Notes: a model not told the origin generated them from the letters alone. Counted from the first letter of the stretch, positions 8,817-17,301 are shown. The stretch is DNA of 64,000 nucleotides from Methylibium sp035762065 (GCF_035762065.1 NZ_DASTPW010000029.1:3496-67495), one strand, 5' to 3'. Translations and numbers: made by a program.

Positions 8817-9449
8817 TTACGGGGCGGGCGGGTCGTCGTTGCCGCCGGGGGCGCGCAGGCCGCCGAGGATGTCCTTCATGAGCTTGTCGGCCCGGTCGAC
8901 GTACTTGAGCAGGTTCTCCTGCGTCGCCTCGTCGAGCTTGCTGAAGACCTCGGGCTCGAGCAGCGGCGTCATGCCGTTCAGGGTCTCGACGATCCGCTGG
9001 CCGTACAGCATCGGATTGGTCTGCCAGTTGTCCTCGATGTTCTCGAGGTCCTTCTTCTTGTTGCGCATGTAGGCGTCGGCCTTGGCCGGATCGGCCTGCA
9101 CCTCGGCGAGCGACGGGATCTTCTCGTTGGTCTCGATGAAGTCGAGACCCATCTCGATGAGTCCGGTCAGCTCGTTCTTGAACGCCTGATCCTTCATGTC
9201 CCAGTCTTCGGAGCGCAGCACCTGCTGCCACTTCTTGACCTGCTCCTTCATCGACTGGACGCCGCCCTCGGGGTCGGTCTCGAACTTCTTCGCCGCCTCG
9301 GCGAACTTGTCCTTCGCCCGCTCGAGGTAGGCCTCGCGCTTTTCGGGATCGTCGGCCAGCGTCGTCTTCTTCGGCGCGCCGGTCTCCTCCGGTGGATCGT
9401 TCCGGGTCGGCTTGACCGGGCGGTTGGCGGTGATGGGTGGGACGGACAT
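8817..9449 (-). CDS. conserved hypothetical protein, helical and charged
   Basis: 210 residues, no recognised domain. The first 40 residues are Pro/Thr/Lys-rich and probably disordered. The rest is strongly charged and helical, with alternating Glu, Lys and Asp (EKREAYLERAKDKFAEAAKK) and many Trp/Met. It has no signal peptide or membrane segment and is probably cytosolic. The start MSVPP at 9449 is the only plausible ATG. No convincing sigma-54-type site is seen in the 183 bases upstream, unlike most neighbours. Confidence 0.75.
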   Translation of the reverse strand: MSVPPITANRPVKPTRNDPPEETGAPKKTTLADDPEKREAYLERAKDKFAEAAKKFETDPEGGVQSMKEQVKKWQQVLRSEDWDMKDQAFKNELTGLIEMGLDFIETNEKIPSLAEVQADPAKADAYMRNKKKDLENIEDNWQTNPMLYGQRIVETLNGMTPLLEPEVFSKLDEATQENLLKYVDRADKLMKDILGGLRAPGGNDDPPAP

Positions 9450-9587
9450 GATCGCGGCCTGAAGCTGTAGAAGGCTCCGATGCTCGTGACCGCCCGCTGT
9501 GGTCGGCTGTGGTTTGCGAAGCGGGGTGCGAACGAGCGAAGCCGGTGCGTTCGCAGCCGCGCCGCCGGGCCCGCTCGCGGACGATGC

Positions 9588-9602
9588 GGTACGACGCTTG
9601 CC
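9588..9602 (+). promoter_or_regulatory. sigma-54-type -24/-12 element for the metallopeptidase
   Basis: GGTACGACGCTTGCC. Predicted +1 is 9613, 20 bases before ATG 9633. Confidence 0.7.
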
Positions 9603-9632
9603 CTCAATGCGGTTCACCGCTTGCAGATCCTG

Positions 9633-10919
9633 ATGAACGCCCCCACCGATCCGTTCGACCCCGCGCCGCCGGCGACGGCTGCGGCCCCGGCGGCCGGCCT
9701 GCTGCGCCGCCGGCCGGTGACGCGCCGTTCCTTCGTCTGCCAGTGCGGCCGGCCGATCTTCTTTCGCAACAGCCGCTGCCTCGCCTGCCTGCGCCCGCTC
9801 GGCTACGAACCGGAGTCGGGCGAGATGCTGGCGCTCGAGGAGGCCGACGCGAGCGGCCTGTGGCGCGCCAGCGGCGCGCATGCGGCGAAGGTGCCCGGGC
9901 GCTGGCGCCGCTGCGCGAACCTCGACACCCCTTCCGGCTGCAACTGGCTGCTGCCTGCGCCGCCCGACGCGAGGGGCCAGGAGCCGCCGCCCGCCCCCGA
10001 CGCCGGAGGCGACGCGCTCGCGCCGCTCAAGCATCAATGCCGCGCCTGCCGCCTGAACCGCACCGTGCCCGACGCGAGCGACGCGGCCGGCGCGCTGTGG
10101 TGGGCGCGGGTCGAGCAGGCGAAGCGGCGGCTCGTGTCGTCGCTGATCGCGCTCGGCCTGCCGGTGGCCTCGCGGGTGGCCGAGGATCCCGCGCGCGGCC
10201 TCGCCTTCGACCTGCTGCGCCCGGCGCCGAACCAGCCGGTCTCGACCGGCCATGCCGACGGCGTGATCACGCTGAACCTGGAGGAAGCCGACGACGTGCA
10301 GCGCGAACGCACGCGCGTCCAGATGAAGGAGACCTACCGCACGCTGCTCGGCCATCTGCGCCACGAGGTCGGCCATTACTACTGGCAGCGGCTGGTCGAC
10401 GGCGGCCGCTGGCATGCGCCGTTTCGCGAGCTGTTCGGGGACGAGCGCCTCGACTACGCCGCCGCGCTCGAACGGCACTACCGCGAAGGCCCGGCGCCCG
10501 ACTGGGCGACGCGCTGCGTCAGCCCCTACGCCAGTGCGCATCCGTGGGAGGACTGGGCCGAGACCTGGGCGCACTACCTGCACATCCTCGACACCCTGGA
10601 CACCGCCACCAGCTTCGGCCTGCATCGCCAGCGCGCCGACGGCTCGATGCTGCCGTTCTCCGCCATCGTGCTGCACGGCGGCAGGGAAGCGCGCGACGGG
10701 CCGCCCTTCCTGCCCTTCATCAACGCCTGGATCGAGCTGACGGCGGTGATGAACGAGTTGGCCCGCAGCATGGGGCAGGCGGATCTCTACCCCTTCGTGC
10801 TTTCGGCGCCGGCGGTGACGAAGCTGCACTTCGTGCACCAGGTCATCTACGCACGCCGCGAGCGCCGTGCGAGCCCGCGGTCGAGCACCGCCACCGGCAC
10901 CCGCCGTGCCCAGGACTGA
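9633..10919 (+). CDS. putative zinc-binding metallopeptidase with N-terminal zinc ribbon
   Basis: 428 residues. Near residues 36-50 a CxCG...CxxC zinc ribbon begins, and a second Cys pair lies in CRACRLNR. The catalytic HExxH is HEVGH near residue 244 in LGHLRHEVGHYYW, with downstream acidic and aromatic residues (ASAHPWEDWAETWAHYLH) likely completing the zinc site. This layout matches the bacterial family annotated as putative zinc-binding metallopeptidase. No signal peptide, so it is cytosolic. Target proteins unknown. It is alone behind a sigma-54-type site. Confidence 0.85.
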   Translation: MNAPTDPFDPAPPATAAAPAAGLLRRRPVTRRSFVCQCGRPIFFRNSRCLACLRPLGYEPESGEMLALEEADASGLWRASGAHAAKVPGRWRRCANLDTPSGCNWLLPAPPDARGQEPPPAPDAGGDALAPLKHQCRACRLNRTVPDASDAAGALWWARVEQAKRRLVSSLIALGLPVASRVAEDPARGLAFDLLRPAPNQPVSTGHADGVITLNLEEADDVQRERTRVQMKETYRTLLGHLRHEVGHYYWQRLVDGGRWHAPFRELFGDERLDYAAALERHYREGPAPDWATRCVSPYASAHPWEDWAETWAHYLHILDTLDTATSFGLHRQRADGSMLPFSAIVLHGGREARDGPPFLPFINAWIELTAVMNELARSMGQADLYPFVLSAPAVTKLHFVHQVIYARRERRASPRSSTATGTRRAQD

Positions 10920-10932
10920 GCCGCAGCGCCGC

Positions 10933-10947
10933 GGAATAGCGCTTGCC
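10933..10947 (+). promoter_or_regulatory. sigma-54-type -24/-12 element for the Gly/Gln-rich protein
   Basis: GGAATAGCGCTTGCC. Predicted +1 is 10958, with a 72-base leader to ATG 11030. Confidence 0.7.
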
Positions 10948-11029
10948 CGAATCGATGCACTGGACGGCGCGACGCGGCGGGGCCGCGTGTGCAGGACCAG
11001 ATCCACCAGCATCGACGAAAGGACTCGAC

Positions 11030-12367
11030 ATGCACAACGACCAAGGCGGCCGCCAGGGCGCATACGGCGGCAGTGACGATCGCGACTGGCGCGAGCGTCA
11101 ACAGGAACAGCAATCGGGCGGGCGCGGCGGGCGACAGAGCTACGGCCGCGACGACCAGGAATCCGGCTACGGCAGCCAGCAGGGCGCGAGCTTCGGCGGC
11201 GGCCAGCAAGGCGGCTGGGGCTCGCAGGGCCACGGCGGCCAGCAGGGCGGCAGCTTCGGCGGTGACTGGCGCGAGCAGCGCGGCGGCCAGGAAGGCCGCC
11301 AGTACGGCGGCGCCGGCCAGCAAGGCGGCTCGTCCGACTACGGCATGCGCATGGGCAGCTCGGGCGCCGGCGGCGCCGGCTACGGCAACTACGGGCAGGA
11401 CTACGGGAGCGACTACCGCTCGCGCGGCGGTGGCCAGGGCGGCGGCGGTCAGGGCTTCGACTGGCGCTCGCGCCTCGGCGAAGGCTCGAACGAGTACGGC
11501 CAGGGCGGCTCGCCGGGCCAGCAAGGCGGGCAGCGCTACGGCTCGGAGTGGTCGGGCGGCTCGTCGTCGCGCGGCTACCAGGGCGGCTACCAGGGCGGCG
11601 GCGGCCCCCAGCACCAGCGCGGCGGCTACGGTGGTTCGGAATGGGACGCCGGCGGCGGCTCGCAAGGCGGCTATGGGCAGCAGGGCTACGGCCAGCAGGG
11701 CTACGGCGGCGAACAGCAAAGCCGCTACGGCCGCGGCCAGCAAGGCGGCCAGGGCGGCTGGGGCGGCAGCCAGCAGGGCTACGGCGGCTACGGCGGCTCG
11801 ACCGGCGACTCGATGCTGCGCGGCGGCAGCTCGGGGCAGTCGACCAGCGGCTGGTACGGCACCAGCACCGGCGGCCATCACCCCGACCACGACTACCACC
11901 AGTGGCGCGAGGACCAGTTGCGCTCGCTCGACAACGACTACCACTCGTGGCGCCAGGACCGCTACCGCAAGTTTTCCGAGGACTTCAACCAGTGGCGCAG
12001 CTCGCGCAGCGCACCTGCCGGCCTGAGCGGGCAGCAGGGCCAGGGCACGAGCGGCGGCAGCAGCGGCAGCAGCGGCAGCGACGAGCTCTCGAGCGGCATG
12101 TCGGCCGCCAGCTCGCAGCGCGGCGGCCAGGCGAGCGGCCAGCAAGGGGGCGTCAGCAGCAACACGATGAGCAGCGGCGCGCACGCCACCGGCGGCTCGT
12201 CGCCGGGCTCGGGCAGCAGCTCGATCGGCAGCGGCTCGCAAAGCGGCAGCGGCTCGAGCGCGGGGTCCGGCGGCTCGGGCAGCGCCTCCGTCTCCGCCAG
12301 CGCCCCGGGGCGCAGCGGCTCGGCCGGCGGCAGCGAGAGCGGCTCGGCCGGCTCGAAGTCGCGCTGA
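11030..12367 (+). CDS. Gly/Gln/Ser-rich low-complexity protein with Trp/Arg-rich motif
   Basis: 445 residues, ATG 11030 behind AAAGGA. The first 280 residues are irregular repeats of Gly, Gln, Tyr, Ser and Arg (for example QQGYGGYGG), resembling prion-like or condensate-forming RNA-binding proteins of eukaryotes. Near residues 285-325 lies a non-repetitive block with DYHQWREDQL and DYHSWRQDRYRKF, a motif I have seen only in proteobacterial low-complexity proteins. The C-terminal 110 residues are Ser/Gly-rich. No signal peptide or membrane segment. Function unknown. A good intrinsic terminator follows. Confidence 0.8.
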   Translation: MHNDQGGRQGAYGGSDDRDWRERQQEQQSGGRGGRQSYGRDDQESGYGSQQGASFGGGQQGGWGSQGHGGQQGGSFGGDWREQRGGQEGRQYGGAGQQGGSSDYGMRMGSSGAGGAGYGNYGQDYGSDYRSRGGGQGGGGQGFDWRSRLGEGSNEYGQGGSPGQQGGQRYGSEWSGGSSSRGYQGGYQGGGGPQHQRGGYGGSEWDAGGGSQGGYGQQGYGQQGYGGEQQSRYGRGQQGGQGGWGGSQQGYGGYGGSTGDSMLRGGSSGQSTSGWYGTSTGGHHPDHDYHQWREDQLRSLDNDYHSWRQDRYRKFSEDFNQWRSSRSAPAGLSGQQGQGTSGGSSGSSGSDELSSGMSAASSQRGGQASGQQGGVSSNTMSSGAHATGGSSPGSGSSSIGSGSQSGSGSSAGSGGSGSASVSASAPGRSGSAGGSESGSAGSKSR

Positions 12368-12383
12368 CGGGCGCGCGTCCCGG

Positions 12384-12418
12384 GCCGGCCCGGCGCGCAA
12401 GCGTCGGGCCGGCTTTTT
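12384..12418 (+). terminator. intrinsic terminator after the Gly/Gln-rich gene
   Basis: Nine-bp arms GCCGGCCCG and CGGGCCGGC, 12-base loop, followed by TTTTT. It lies 17 bases after the stop. Confidence 0.85.
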
Positions 12419-12473
12419 CACGAGGCCGTCGAGCGCCCCGATCTCGAACCGCCCCGCACCCCGAGGAACTCCC

Positions 12474-12713
12474 ATGAACCGTTCGACGCCTGCCCCCGCG
12501 CCCAGCCGCGGCCTTTCCGCCCTTTCGATCGTCGCGATCGTGCTGTTGATCGTCGGCGGGTTGAACTGGGCGCTCGTCGGCCTGTTCGGCTTCGACCTGG
12601 TCGCGACCGTCTTCGGCGGCTTCAACCTCGCGAGCCGCGCGGTCTACGTGCTGGTGGGCATCAGCGCGGTGGCGGCGATCTTCATGCTGCCGCGCATCAC
12701 GCGGCTGAGCTGA
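12474..12713 (+). CDS. DUF378 small membrane protein
   Basis: 79 residues with two membrane helices (about 17-37 and 55-72). The motif IVGGLNWALVGLFGFDLV is the hallmark of DUF378, a family of unknown function common in stress-related gene neighbourhoods. AGGA precedes ATG 12474. It is isolated by the upstream terminator, and no sigma-54-type element is seen in the 55 bases between terminator and start. Confidence 0.88.
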   Translation: MNRSTPAPAPSRGLSALSIVAIVLLIVGGLNWALVGLFGFDLVATVFGGFNLASRAVYVLVGISAVAAIFMLPRITRLS

Positions 12714-12746
12714 GCGCGCAGGCCGCGGCCCGCGGGCCGTGGCGCT

Positions 12747-12947
12747 TCAGTCGTAGCCCTTGCTGACGTTGTCGAGCGCATCGCGCTCGCGCTGCATCGC
12801 CTTGCGCGTGGCCGCGTCGTCCTTCGGCGGGCCCTTCTCCTCCTTCGACACCTCGTTGCCGCTGCCGGGACGATCGGGCTGGATCGGATCGGCGCGGCGT
12901 GGCGTCGACGACGGAGGGGTCAGGGAATCGGGCTTGCTCATGCTCAT
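12747..12947 (-). CDS. small charged hypothetical protein
   Basis: 66 residues, hydrophilic, Pro/Asp/Lys-rich, ending in a short helix (RKAMQRERDALDNVSKGYD). GAGGTG lies at a good distance before ATG 12947, and a strong sigma-54-type site lies upstream, which supports a real gene although no domain is recognised. No signal peptide. Divergent from the SDR gene at 13071. Confidence 0.7.
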   Translation of the reverse strand: MSMSKPDSLTPPSSTPRRADPIQPDRPGSGNEVSKEEKGPPKDDAATRKAMQRERDALDNVSKGYD

Positions 12948-12976
12948 CGTGCACCTCGGCTTGATGGGTCAAGCGT

Positions 12977-12991
12977 GGCAAGCGGGATGCC
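12977..12991 (-). promoter_or_regulatory. sigma-54-type -24/-12 element for the 66-residue protein
   Basis: Minus strand GGCATCCCGCTTGCC. Predicted +1 is 12966, 19 bases before ATG 12947. Its plus-strand partner begins 22 bases away. Confidence 0.75.
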
Positions 12992-13013
12992 GCCGCGCAG
13001 GCATGCATGCCGC

Positions 13014-13028
13014 GGTCCCGTCCTTGCC
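13014..13028 (+). promoter_or_regulatory. sigma-54-type element for the SDR at 13071
   Basis: GGTCCCGTCCTTGCC. Spacing is exact though the -24 half is weak. Predicted +1 is 13039, 32 bases before ATG 13071. Confidence 0.55.
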
Positions 13029-13070
13029 GGGCCAGGGGCACCCCCTGCCACCTTCGTGCAAGGCCCGACG

Positions 13071-13895
13071 ATGAACAACGCCACCTCGACCTCACCCACC
13101 TCGTTCTCTCCGCCGTCCATGCGCCCGCTCGCGGTCGTCACCGGCGCGTCCTCGGGCATCGGCCTGGAGCTCGCAGGCTGCTGCGCGGGCGCAGGCTTCG
13201 ACCTCGTGATCGCCGCCGACCGCGACCTCGGCGCGGCCGAGCAGCGACTGAAGGCGGCCGGCGCGGCCGTGCAGTCGGTGCAGGTCGATCTGGCGACGCG
13301 CGCCGGCGTCGAGGCCCTGCTCGGCTGCGTGGACGGCCGCCCGGTCGACGCGCTGCTCGCGAATGCGGGCCAGGGCCTCGGCCACGCCTTCCTCGACCAG
13401 CCCTTCGACGACATACGCCACATCATCGACACCAACATCACCGGCACGCTCTACCTGATCCAGCGACTGGGCCTGCGCATGCGCGCGCAGCGCCGCGGCC
13501 GCATCCTGATCACCGGCTCGATCGCGGGCTTCATGCCCGGCACCTTCCAGGCCGTCTACAACGGCAGCAAGGCCTTCATCGATTCGTTCTCGTGGGCGCT
13601 GCGCAACGAGCTGAAGGACAGCGGCGTGACCGTCACCTGCCTGATGCCCGGCGCGACCGACACCGACTTCTTCGCGCGCGCCGACATGCTCGACACCAAG
13701 GTCGGCGCCAGCAAGCACAAGGACGATCCGGCCGACGTGGCGCGCACCGGCTTCAAGGCCATGATGGCCGGCGAAGGCGACGTGGTCGCCGGGCTGAAGA
13801 ACAAGCTGCAGGTCGCCGCGGCCGCGGTGACGCCGTCGTCGATGCTGGCCGAGTCGCACCGCAAGATGGCCGAGCCGGGATCGGCGAGGAAGTGA
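13071..13895 (+). CDS. SDR family NAD(P)-dependent oxidoreductase
   Basis: 274 residues. TGASSGIG cofactor loop near residue 24, ANAG near 98, ITGSIAG with the catalytic Ser near 147, and YNGSK (YxxxK) near 163. The C-terminus (LAESHRKMAEPG) and the sequence VTVTCLMPGATDTDFF are typical of stress-associated classical SDRs. Substrate unknown. ATG 13071 is chosen by the conserved VVTGAS position. It is convergent with rpoN, 41 bases away. Confidence 0.88.
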   Translation: MNNATSTSPTSFSPPSMRPLAVVTGASSGIGLELAGCCAGAGFDLVIAADRDLGAAEQRLKAAGAAVQSVQVDLATRAGVEALLGCVDGRPVDALLANAGQGLGHAFLDQPFDDIRHIIDTNITGTLYLIQRLGLRMRAQRRGRILITGSIAGFMPGTFQAVYNGSKAFIDSFSWALRNELKDSGVTVTCLMPGATDTDFFARADMLDTKVGASKHKDDPADVARTGFKAMMAGEGDVVAGLKNKLQVAAAAVTPSSMLAESHRKMAEPGSARK

Positions 13896-13936
13896 CCCAC
13901 CCGTTGCGGCTTCGCCGCTCGGGCGGATTTCCGTCG

Positions 13937-15427
13937 CTAGGCCGCGACCGCGCCGTGGCGCCGGCGGCGTTCGACCGCTTCGATCTTCAACAGCTGCCGG
14001 TACTTGGTGACCGTGCGCCGCGCGACCACCAGGCCCTGGCGCGCGAGCTGGCGCGCGATCTCGGCGTCGGACAGCGGATGGTCGGGCTTTTCGGCTTCGA
14101 TCATGTCGCGGATCAGGCCGCGGATCGCGGTGCCCGAGCAGCTCGCGCCGCTTTGCGTGGGCATCGCGCGCGAGAAGAAGTACTTCAGCTCGAACACGCC
14201 GGCGGGCGTGGCCATGTACTTGTTGTTGGTGACGCGCGAGACGGTCGATTCGTGGATGCCGACCTCGTCGGCCACGTCGCGCAGGCCGAGCGGCTTCATC
14301 GCCATCGGCCCGAACTCGAAGAAGTGCTTCTGGCGGCGCACGATCTCCTGCGCGACGCCGAGGATGGTCGCGAAGCGCTGCTCGATGTTGCGCAGCGTCC
14401 AGCGCGCTTCCTGCAGGTGCGCCGACATCTCGGTGTTCGGCCCCTCGGCCGCATGCGCGCTGCGGTGGCGCTGGAACATTTCGGCATAGACCTTGTTGAG
14501 CCGCACCCGCGGCGCGATCACCGGGTTCAGGCTCACCGTCCATTCGCCGCGCACCTTGCGCACGATCACGTCGGGCGTCAGGTACTGCGCGCCCGAGCCG
14601 CCGTAGCGCCAGCCGGGGCGCGGGTCGAGCCGGCGGATGCGGTCGCACACGGCTTCGACGGCGATCGGGCTCAGCTCGAGCGCCTTGGCGAGGCCGGAGA
14701 TGTCGCGCGCCGCGAGCTGGTCCATGCGCTCGTCGACGATGCGGCGCGCGAGCCGGCGCTGCTCTTCGTTCTCGATCGAATTCAGCTGCAGCCGCAGGCA
14801 TTCCGCGACGTTGCGCGCGCCGACGCCGGCCGGCTCCAGCGCCTGCACGCGGGTCAGTGCGATCGACAGCTCGTCGGGCGAGGCCGGCGGATCCAGCTGC
14901 GCGATCTCGATCAGCTCCGTCAGATCGAAGCGCAGGTAGCCGTCGTCGTCGAGCGACTCGACCACCGCCTTGGCGAGCAGCAGGTCGCGCATCGGCAGCG
15001 GCATCACGTTGAGCTGGCTGTGCAGGTGGTCGTGCAGCGAAACCTCGACGGCCATTGTGTCCATCGAACTGAGATCGCCGTCCTCGTTGAGGCGGCGCGA
15101 AGCGGCCGAGCCGTCGCGCTGCCAGCTGTCGCGCTCGCCGTCGTATTCGCCGCCCATCGCATCGAGGGCGCTGCGCGCTTCCTCGCCGTCGGCGCCGAGC
15201 GGCGCGCCGAAGCCGTCGTCGACCATCGGCGTGTCGGCCAGCGGCGGCTCGATGCCGTCGGCCGAATCGTTTTCCTCGGCCTCGAGGAAAGGGTTGCGGC
15301 CAAGCGCGTTGCGTACTTCTTGTGCGAAGTCGATCGACGAGAGCTGCAGCAACCGCACTGCATGCTGCAGGCGGGGTGAGAGCGTCGGCTGCTGCCGATG
15401 GTCGAAACGCAACACGGTGGAGTTCAT
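13937..15427 (-). CDS. rpoN: RNA polymerase sigma-54 factor
   Basis: 496 residues. Region I (about 1-49) is recognisable: LSPRLQHAVRLLQLSS then EVRNALGRNPFLE, the part that contacts enhancer-binding activators and the -12 fork. An acidic region II follows, then the core-binding domain, the helix-turn-helix (VADEVGIHESTVSRVTNNKY, about 380-400) and the RpoN box ARRTVTKYRQLL near 469-480, which reads the -24 GG. Canonical RpoN boxes have ARRTVAKYRE. AGGA precedes ATG 15427. The usual rpoN neighbours (lptB, hpf, PTS genes) are absent, so this is probably a second, specialised sigma-54. Only a degenerate GA-N10-GC element lies upstream, so autoregulation is unproven. Confidence 0.95.
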   Translation of the reverse strand: MNSTVLRFDHRQQPTLSPRLQHAVRLLQLSSIDFAQEVRNALGRNPFLEAEENDSADGIEPPLADTPMVDDGFGAPLGADGEEARSALDAMGGEYDGERDSWQRDGSAASRRLNEDGDLSSMDTMAVEVSLHDHLHSQLNVMPLPMRDLLLAKAVVESLDDDGYLRFDLTELIEIAQLDPPASPDELSIALTRVQALEPAGVGARNVAECLRLQLNSIENEEQRRLARRIVDERMDQLAARDISGLAKALELSPIAVEAVCDRIRRLDPRPGWRYGGSGAQYLTPDVIVRKVRGEWTVSLNPVIAPRVRLNKVYAEMFQRHRSAHAAEGPNTEMSAHLQEARWTLRNIEQRFATILGVAQEIVRRQKHFFEFGPMAMKPLGLRDVADEVGIHESTVSRVTNNKYMATPAGVFELKYFFSRAMPTQSGASCSGTAIRGLIRDMIEAEKPDHPLSDAEIARQLARQGLVVARRTVTKYRQLLKIEAVERRRRHGAVAA

Positions 15428-15701
15428 GGGCATCCTGGGACGGGCTTCGCAAGCCGGGTTTCGGGCGAGGCCGCAGCGGCGAGACGCGCGGCACGAAAGG
15501 TGGAATGCGAGCACTTATGCAACGCCCATGCCGCGCTGCACGAACCGCCGCGGTCGGCCGGCCGATCCAGCGCGAAGCCAGCATCCATGCGGCTTTCCGC
15601 GCCGTCCTCCATTGCGCCGGCGACGCGGCGCGCGCCGCGGCCTCGTCACATTGACGGCGGCGGGAGCGAAACTTGCCGCAAGAAGCGCTGAGGGCTTTTC
15701 G

Positions 15702-15956
15702 CTAGCTGCGCTTCAGGCGGCGGTAGACCTCGTCGGTCACGGGCAGACGATCGGTGTCCTGGCGGCCGCTCGCGACATCGTCGTACGCCTTCTCGCCGAT
15801 CGGGTCGGGCGAAGCTTGCGCGCTGTCGGTGGATTCGTCGCGCTCGTGCGGCAGCCGCCCGCGCGGGTTGTCGCTGCGCGCCGGGTGCACCCGTGCCTCG
15901 CCATCGGACTCGAGGTCGGCTTCGGGCTCGATCGGCGGTGGTGTGGGGCGGTTCAT
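15702..15956 (-). CDS. small acidic hypothetical protein
   Basis: 84 residues, hydrophilic and Pro/Asp/Arg-rich, probably disordered except a C-terminal helix (VTDEVYRRLKRS). No domain or signal peptide. A slightly imperfect sigma-54-type element lies 43 bases upstream of the predicted leader start, and the gene is divergent from the hemerythrin gene. The 274 bases between it and rpoN hold no other gene that I can support. Confidence 0.65.
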   Translation of the reverse strand: MNRPTPPPIEPEADLESDGEARVHPARSDNPRGRLPHERDESTDSAQASPDPIGEKAYDDVASGRQDTDRLPVTDEVYRRLKRS

Positions 15957-16009
15957 GGTGGGCTCCGGTCGGGACGGCCGACGTGGCTCGATCCGTGGTC
16001 GGCCGTTCA

Positions 16010-16024
16010 GGCAGCCGCCATGCC
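16010..16024 (-). promoter_or_regulatory. sigma-54-type element for the 84-residue protein
   Basis: Minus strand GGCATGGCGGCTGCC, with CTGC replacing TTGC. Predicted +1 is 15999. Only 12 bases separate it from the opposing element. Confidence 0.5.
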
Positions 16025-16036
16025 CACCAGGGTGGC

Positions 16037-16051
16037 GGCATGGCCCTTGCC
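16037..16051 (+). promoter_or_regulatory. sigma-54-type -24/-12 element for hemerythrin
   Basis: GGCATGGCCCTTGCC. Predicted +1 is 16062, leaving a 35-base leader with GGAG before ATG 16097. Confidence 0.75.
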
Positions 16052-16096
16052 GATCCGTCGGGAGATGCAGCCTGCATCGCTCATTCGGAGAACCCC

Positions 16097-16654
16097 ATGC
16101 CCACGACCAACCGCAGCTCGTCCGCCACGTCCAAGTCGTCTGAAACCCGCAGCGCGAACAAGGCGCGAGACGAAGCGATCGCCATGCTCAAGGAAGACCA
16201 CAAGCGCGTGAAGAAGGCCTTCAAGGAATTCGAGAAGCTCGAAGACAGCGAAGACCAACAGGTGCGCCAGGCGCTGGTCGAGCGCACCTGCGCCGAACTG
16301 ACGATCCACGCGATGCTCGAGGAGGAAATCTTCTACCCCGCCGCGCGCAACGGCGTGAAGGAAGAGGACCTGATCGAGGAAGCGGAGGTCGAGCACGCCA
16401 GCGCGAAGCAGCTGATCGAGCAGCTCAAGCAGATGGAGCCCGACGATCCCAAGTACGCCGCCACCTTCACCGTCCTCGGCGAATACGTCGAGCACCACGT
16501 GAAGGAAGAGGAGAACGAGATGTTCCCGCAGGTCTCGAAGTCGAAGGAGATCGAGTGGGAGAGCATCTGCGAGCAGATGACCGCGCGCCGCACCGAGCTG
16601 ATGGAGCAGATGCTGCCTGCCGAAGACGGCGAGGAAACGAAGGGCAGCCACTGA
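16097..16654 (+). CDS. hemerythrin HHE domain protein
   Basis: 185 residues. After a Ser/Lys-rich tail comes a four-helix HHE bundle: LKEDHKRVKKAF, TIHAMLEEEIFYP, EVEHASAKQL and EYVEHHVKEEENEMFP supply the His and Glu ligands for a di-iron site. Such proteins bind oxygen or protect against oxidative or nitrosative stress. GGAG lies six bases before ATG 16097. Strong sigma-54-type element upstream. No signal peptide, so cytosolic. Confidence 0.92.
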   Translation: MPTTNRSSSATSKSSETRSANKARDEAIAMLKEDHKRVKKAFKEFEKLEDSEDQQVRQALVERTCAELTIHAMLEEEIFYPAARNGVKEEDLIEEAEVEHASAKQLIEQLKQMEPDDPKYAATFTVLGEYVEHHVKEEENEMFPQVSKSKEIEWESICEQMTARRTELMEQMLPAEDGEETKGSH

Positions 16655-16685
16655 GCGGCACTGCGCACCGCGTCGGCGAGCCACG

Positions 16686-16700
16686 GGCACCCGACTTGCC
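16686..16700 (+). promoter_or_regulatory. sigma-54-type -24/-12 element for the 170-residue protein
   Basis: GGCACCCGACTTGCC. Predicted +1 is 16711, 23 bases before ATG 16734. Confidence 0.8.
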
Positions 16701-16733
16701 TTCGTCGGTGCGTCATCACTGCAAGGAGAGCGC

Positions 16734-17246
16734 ATGGGCGCCGACGAGCATCACAGCCTGGGCGTGTTCAAGCCGGTCGGCCATGTGGTCGTGTCCTTCC
16801 CGAGCGCCGATCAGGCCGGCGCGGCACGCAAGGCGCTTGCCGATGCGGGCCTCGGCGGCCAGGGCGCGCTGCGCTACTACACCGACCGCGAGATGCTCGA
16901 ACAGATCGACCACGACCTCGCTCATGCGAGTCCCGTGGCGGGCGTCGGCCAGGAGCTGAACCTCGTCAAGGCGCACCGTGTGCTCGCCGAGCGCGGCTAC
17001 CACTGGCTGGTGGTGCCCGCATCGCGCGACGCGCTCGCGCAGCAGGTGGCCGACATCTGCCGCGAGCACGGTGCCGAGCGCGCGCAGTCCTACGGCCGCT
17101 TCATCATCGAAGAGCTGATCGTGCGCGACAGCGACGAGCAGCAGTTCGCCGAATCGCCCGATCGCGGGCTCGATGCAGGCACGCCTTCGGGCACCGAGGC
17201 CGAGCGCACCCGCATGCGCCCCGGCGGCGACGAGCCGGGCCGTTGA
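16734..17246 (+). CDS. hypothetical protein resembling general stress protein 17M fold
   Basis: 170 residues behind a strong AAGGAGA. The N-terminal half begins with beta-strand VGHVVVSFPSADQAGAARKAL and contains alternating strands and helices (NLVKAHRVLAERGYHWLVV), resembling the heat-induced YflT/general stress 17M domain, though the match is by eye. The last 40 residues are disordered. No signal peptide. Single gene behind a strong sigma-54-type element. Confidence 0.7.
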   Translation: MGADEHHSLGVFKPVGHVVVSFPSADQAGAARKALADAGLGGQGALRYYTDREMLEQIDHDLAHASPVAGVGQELNLVKAHRVLAERGYHWLVVPASRDALAQQVADICREHGAERAQSYGRFIIEELIVRDSDEQQFAESPDRGLDAGTPSGTEAERTRMRPGGDEPGR

Positions 17247-17275
17247 GGCGCGGTCGGCGCCGCGACGCCGCTTCG

Positions 17276-17290
17276 GGCGCGCGATTTGCC
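17276..17290 (+). promoter_or_regulatory. sigma-54-type -24/-12 element for the BON protein
   Basis: GGCGCGCGATTTGCC. Predicted +1 is 17301, with a 62-base leader to ATG 17363. Confidence 0.65.
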
Positions 17291-17301
17291 AAGTGCGGTC
17301 A

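Noticed and set aside
15448..15462. Sigma-54-type site for rpoN itself
   Set aside because: Minus strand reads GA-N10-GC, lacking the -24 GG. I do not claim autoregulation.
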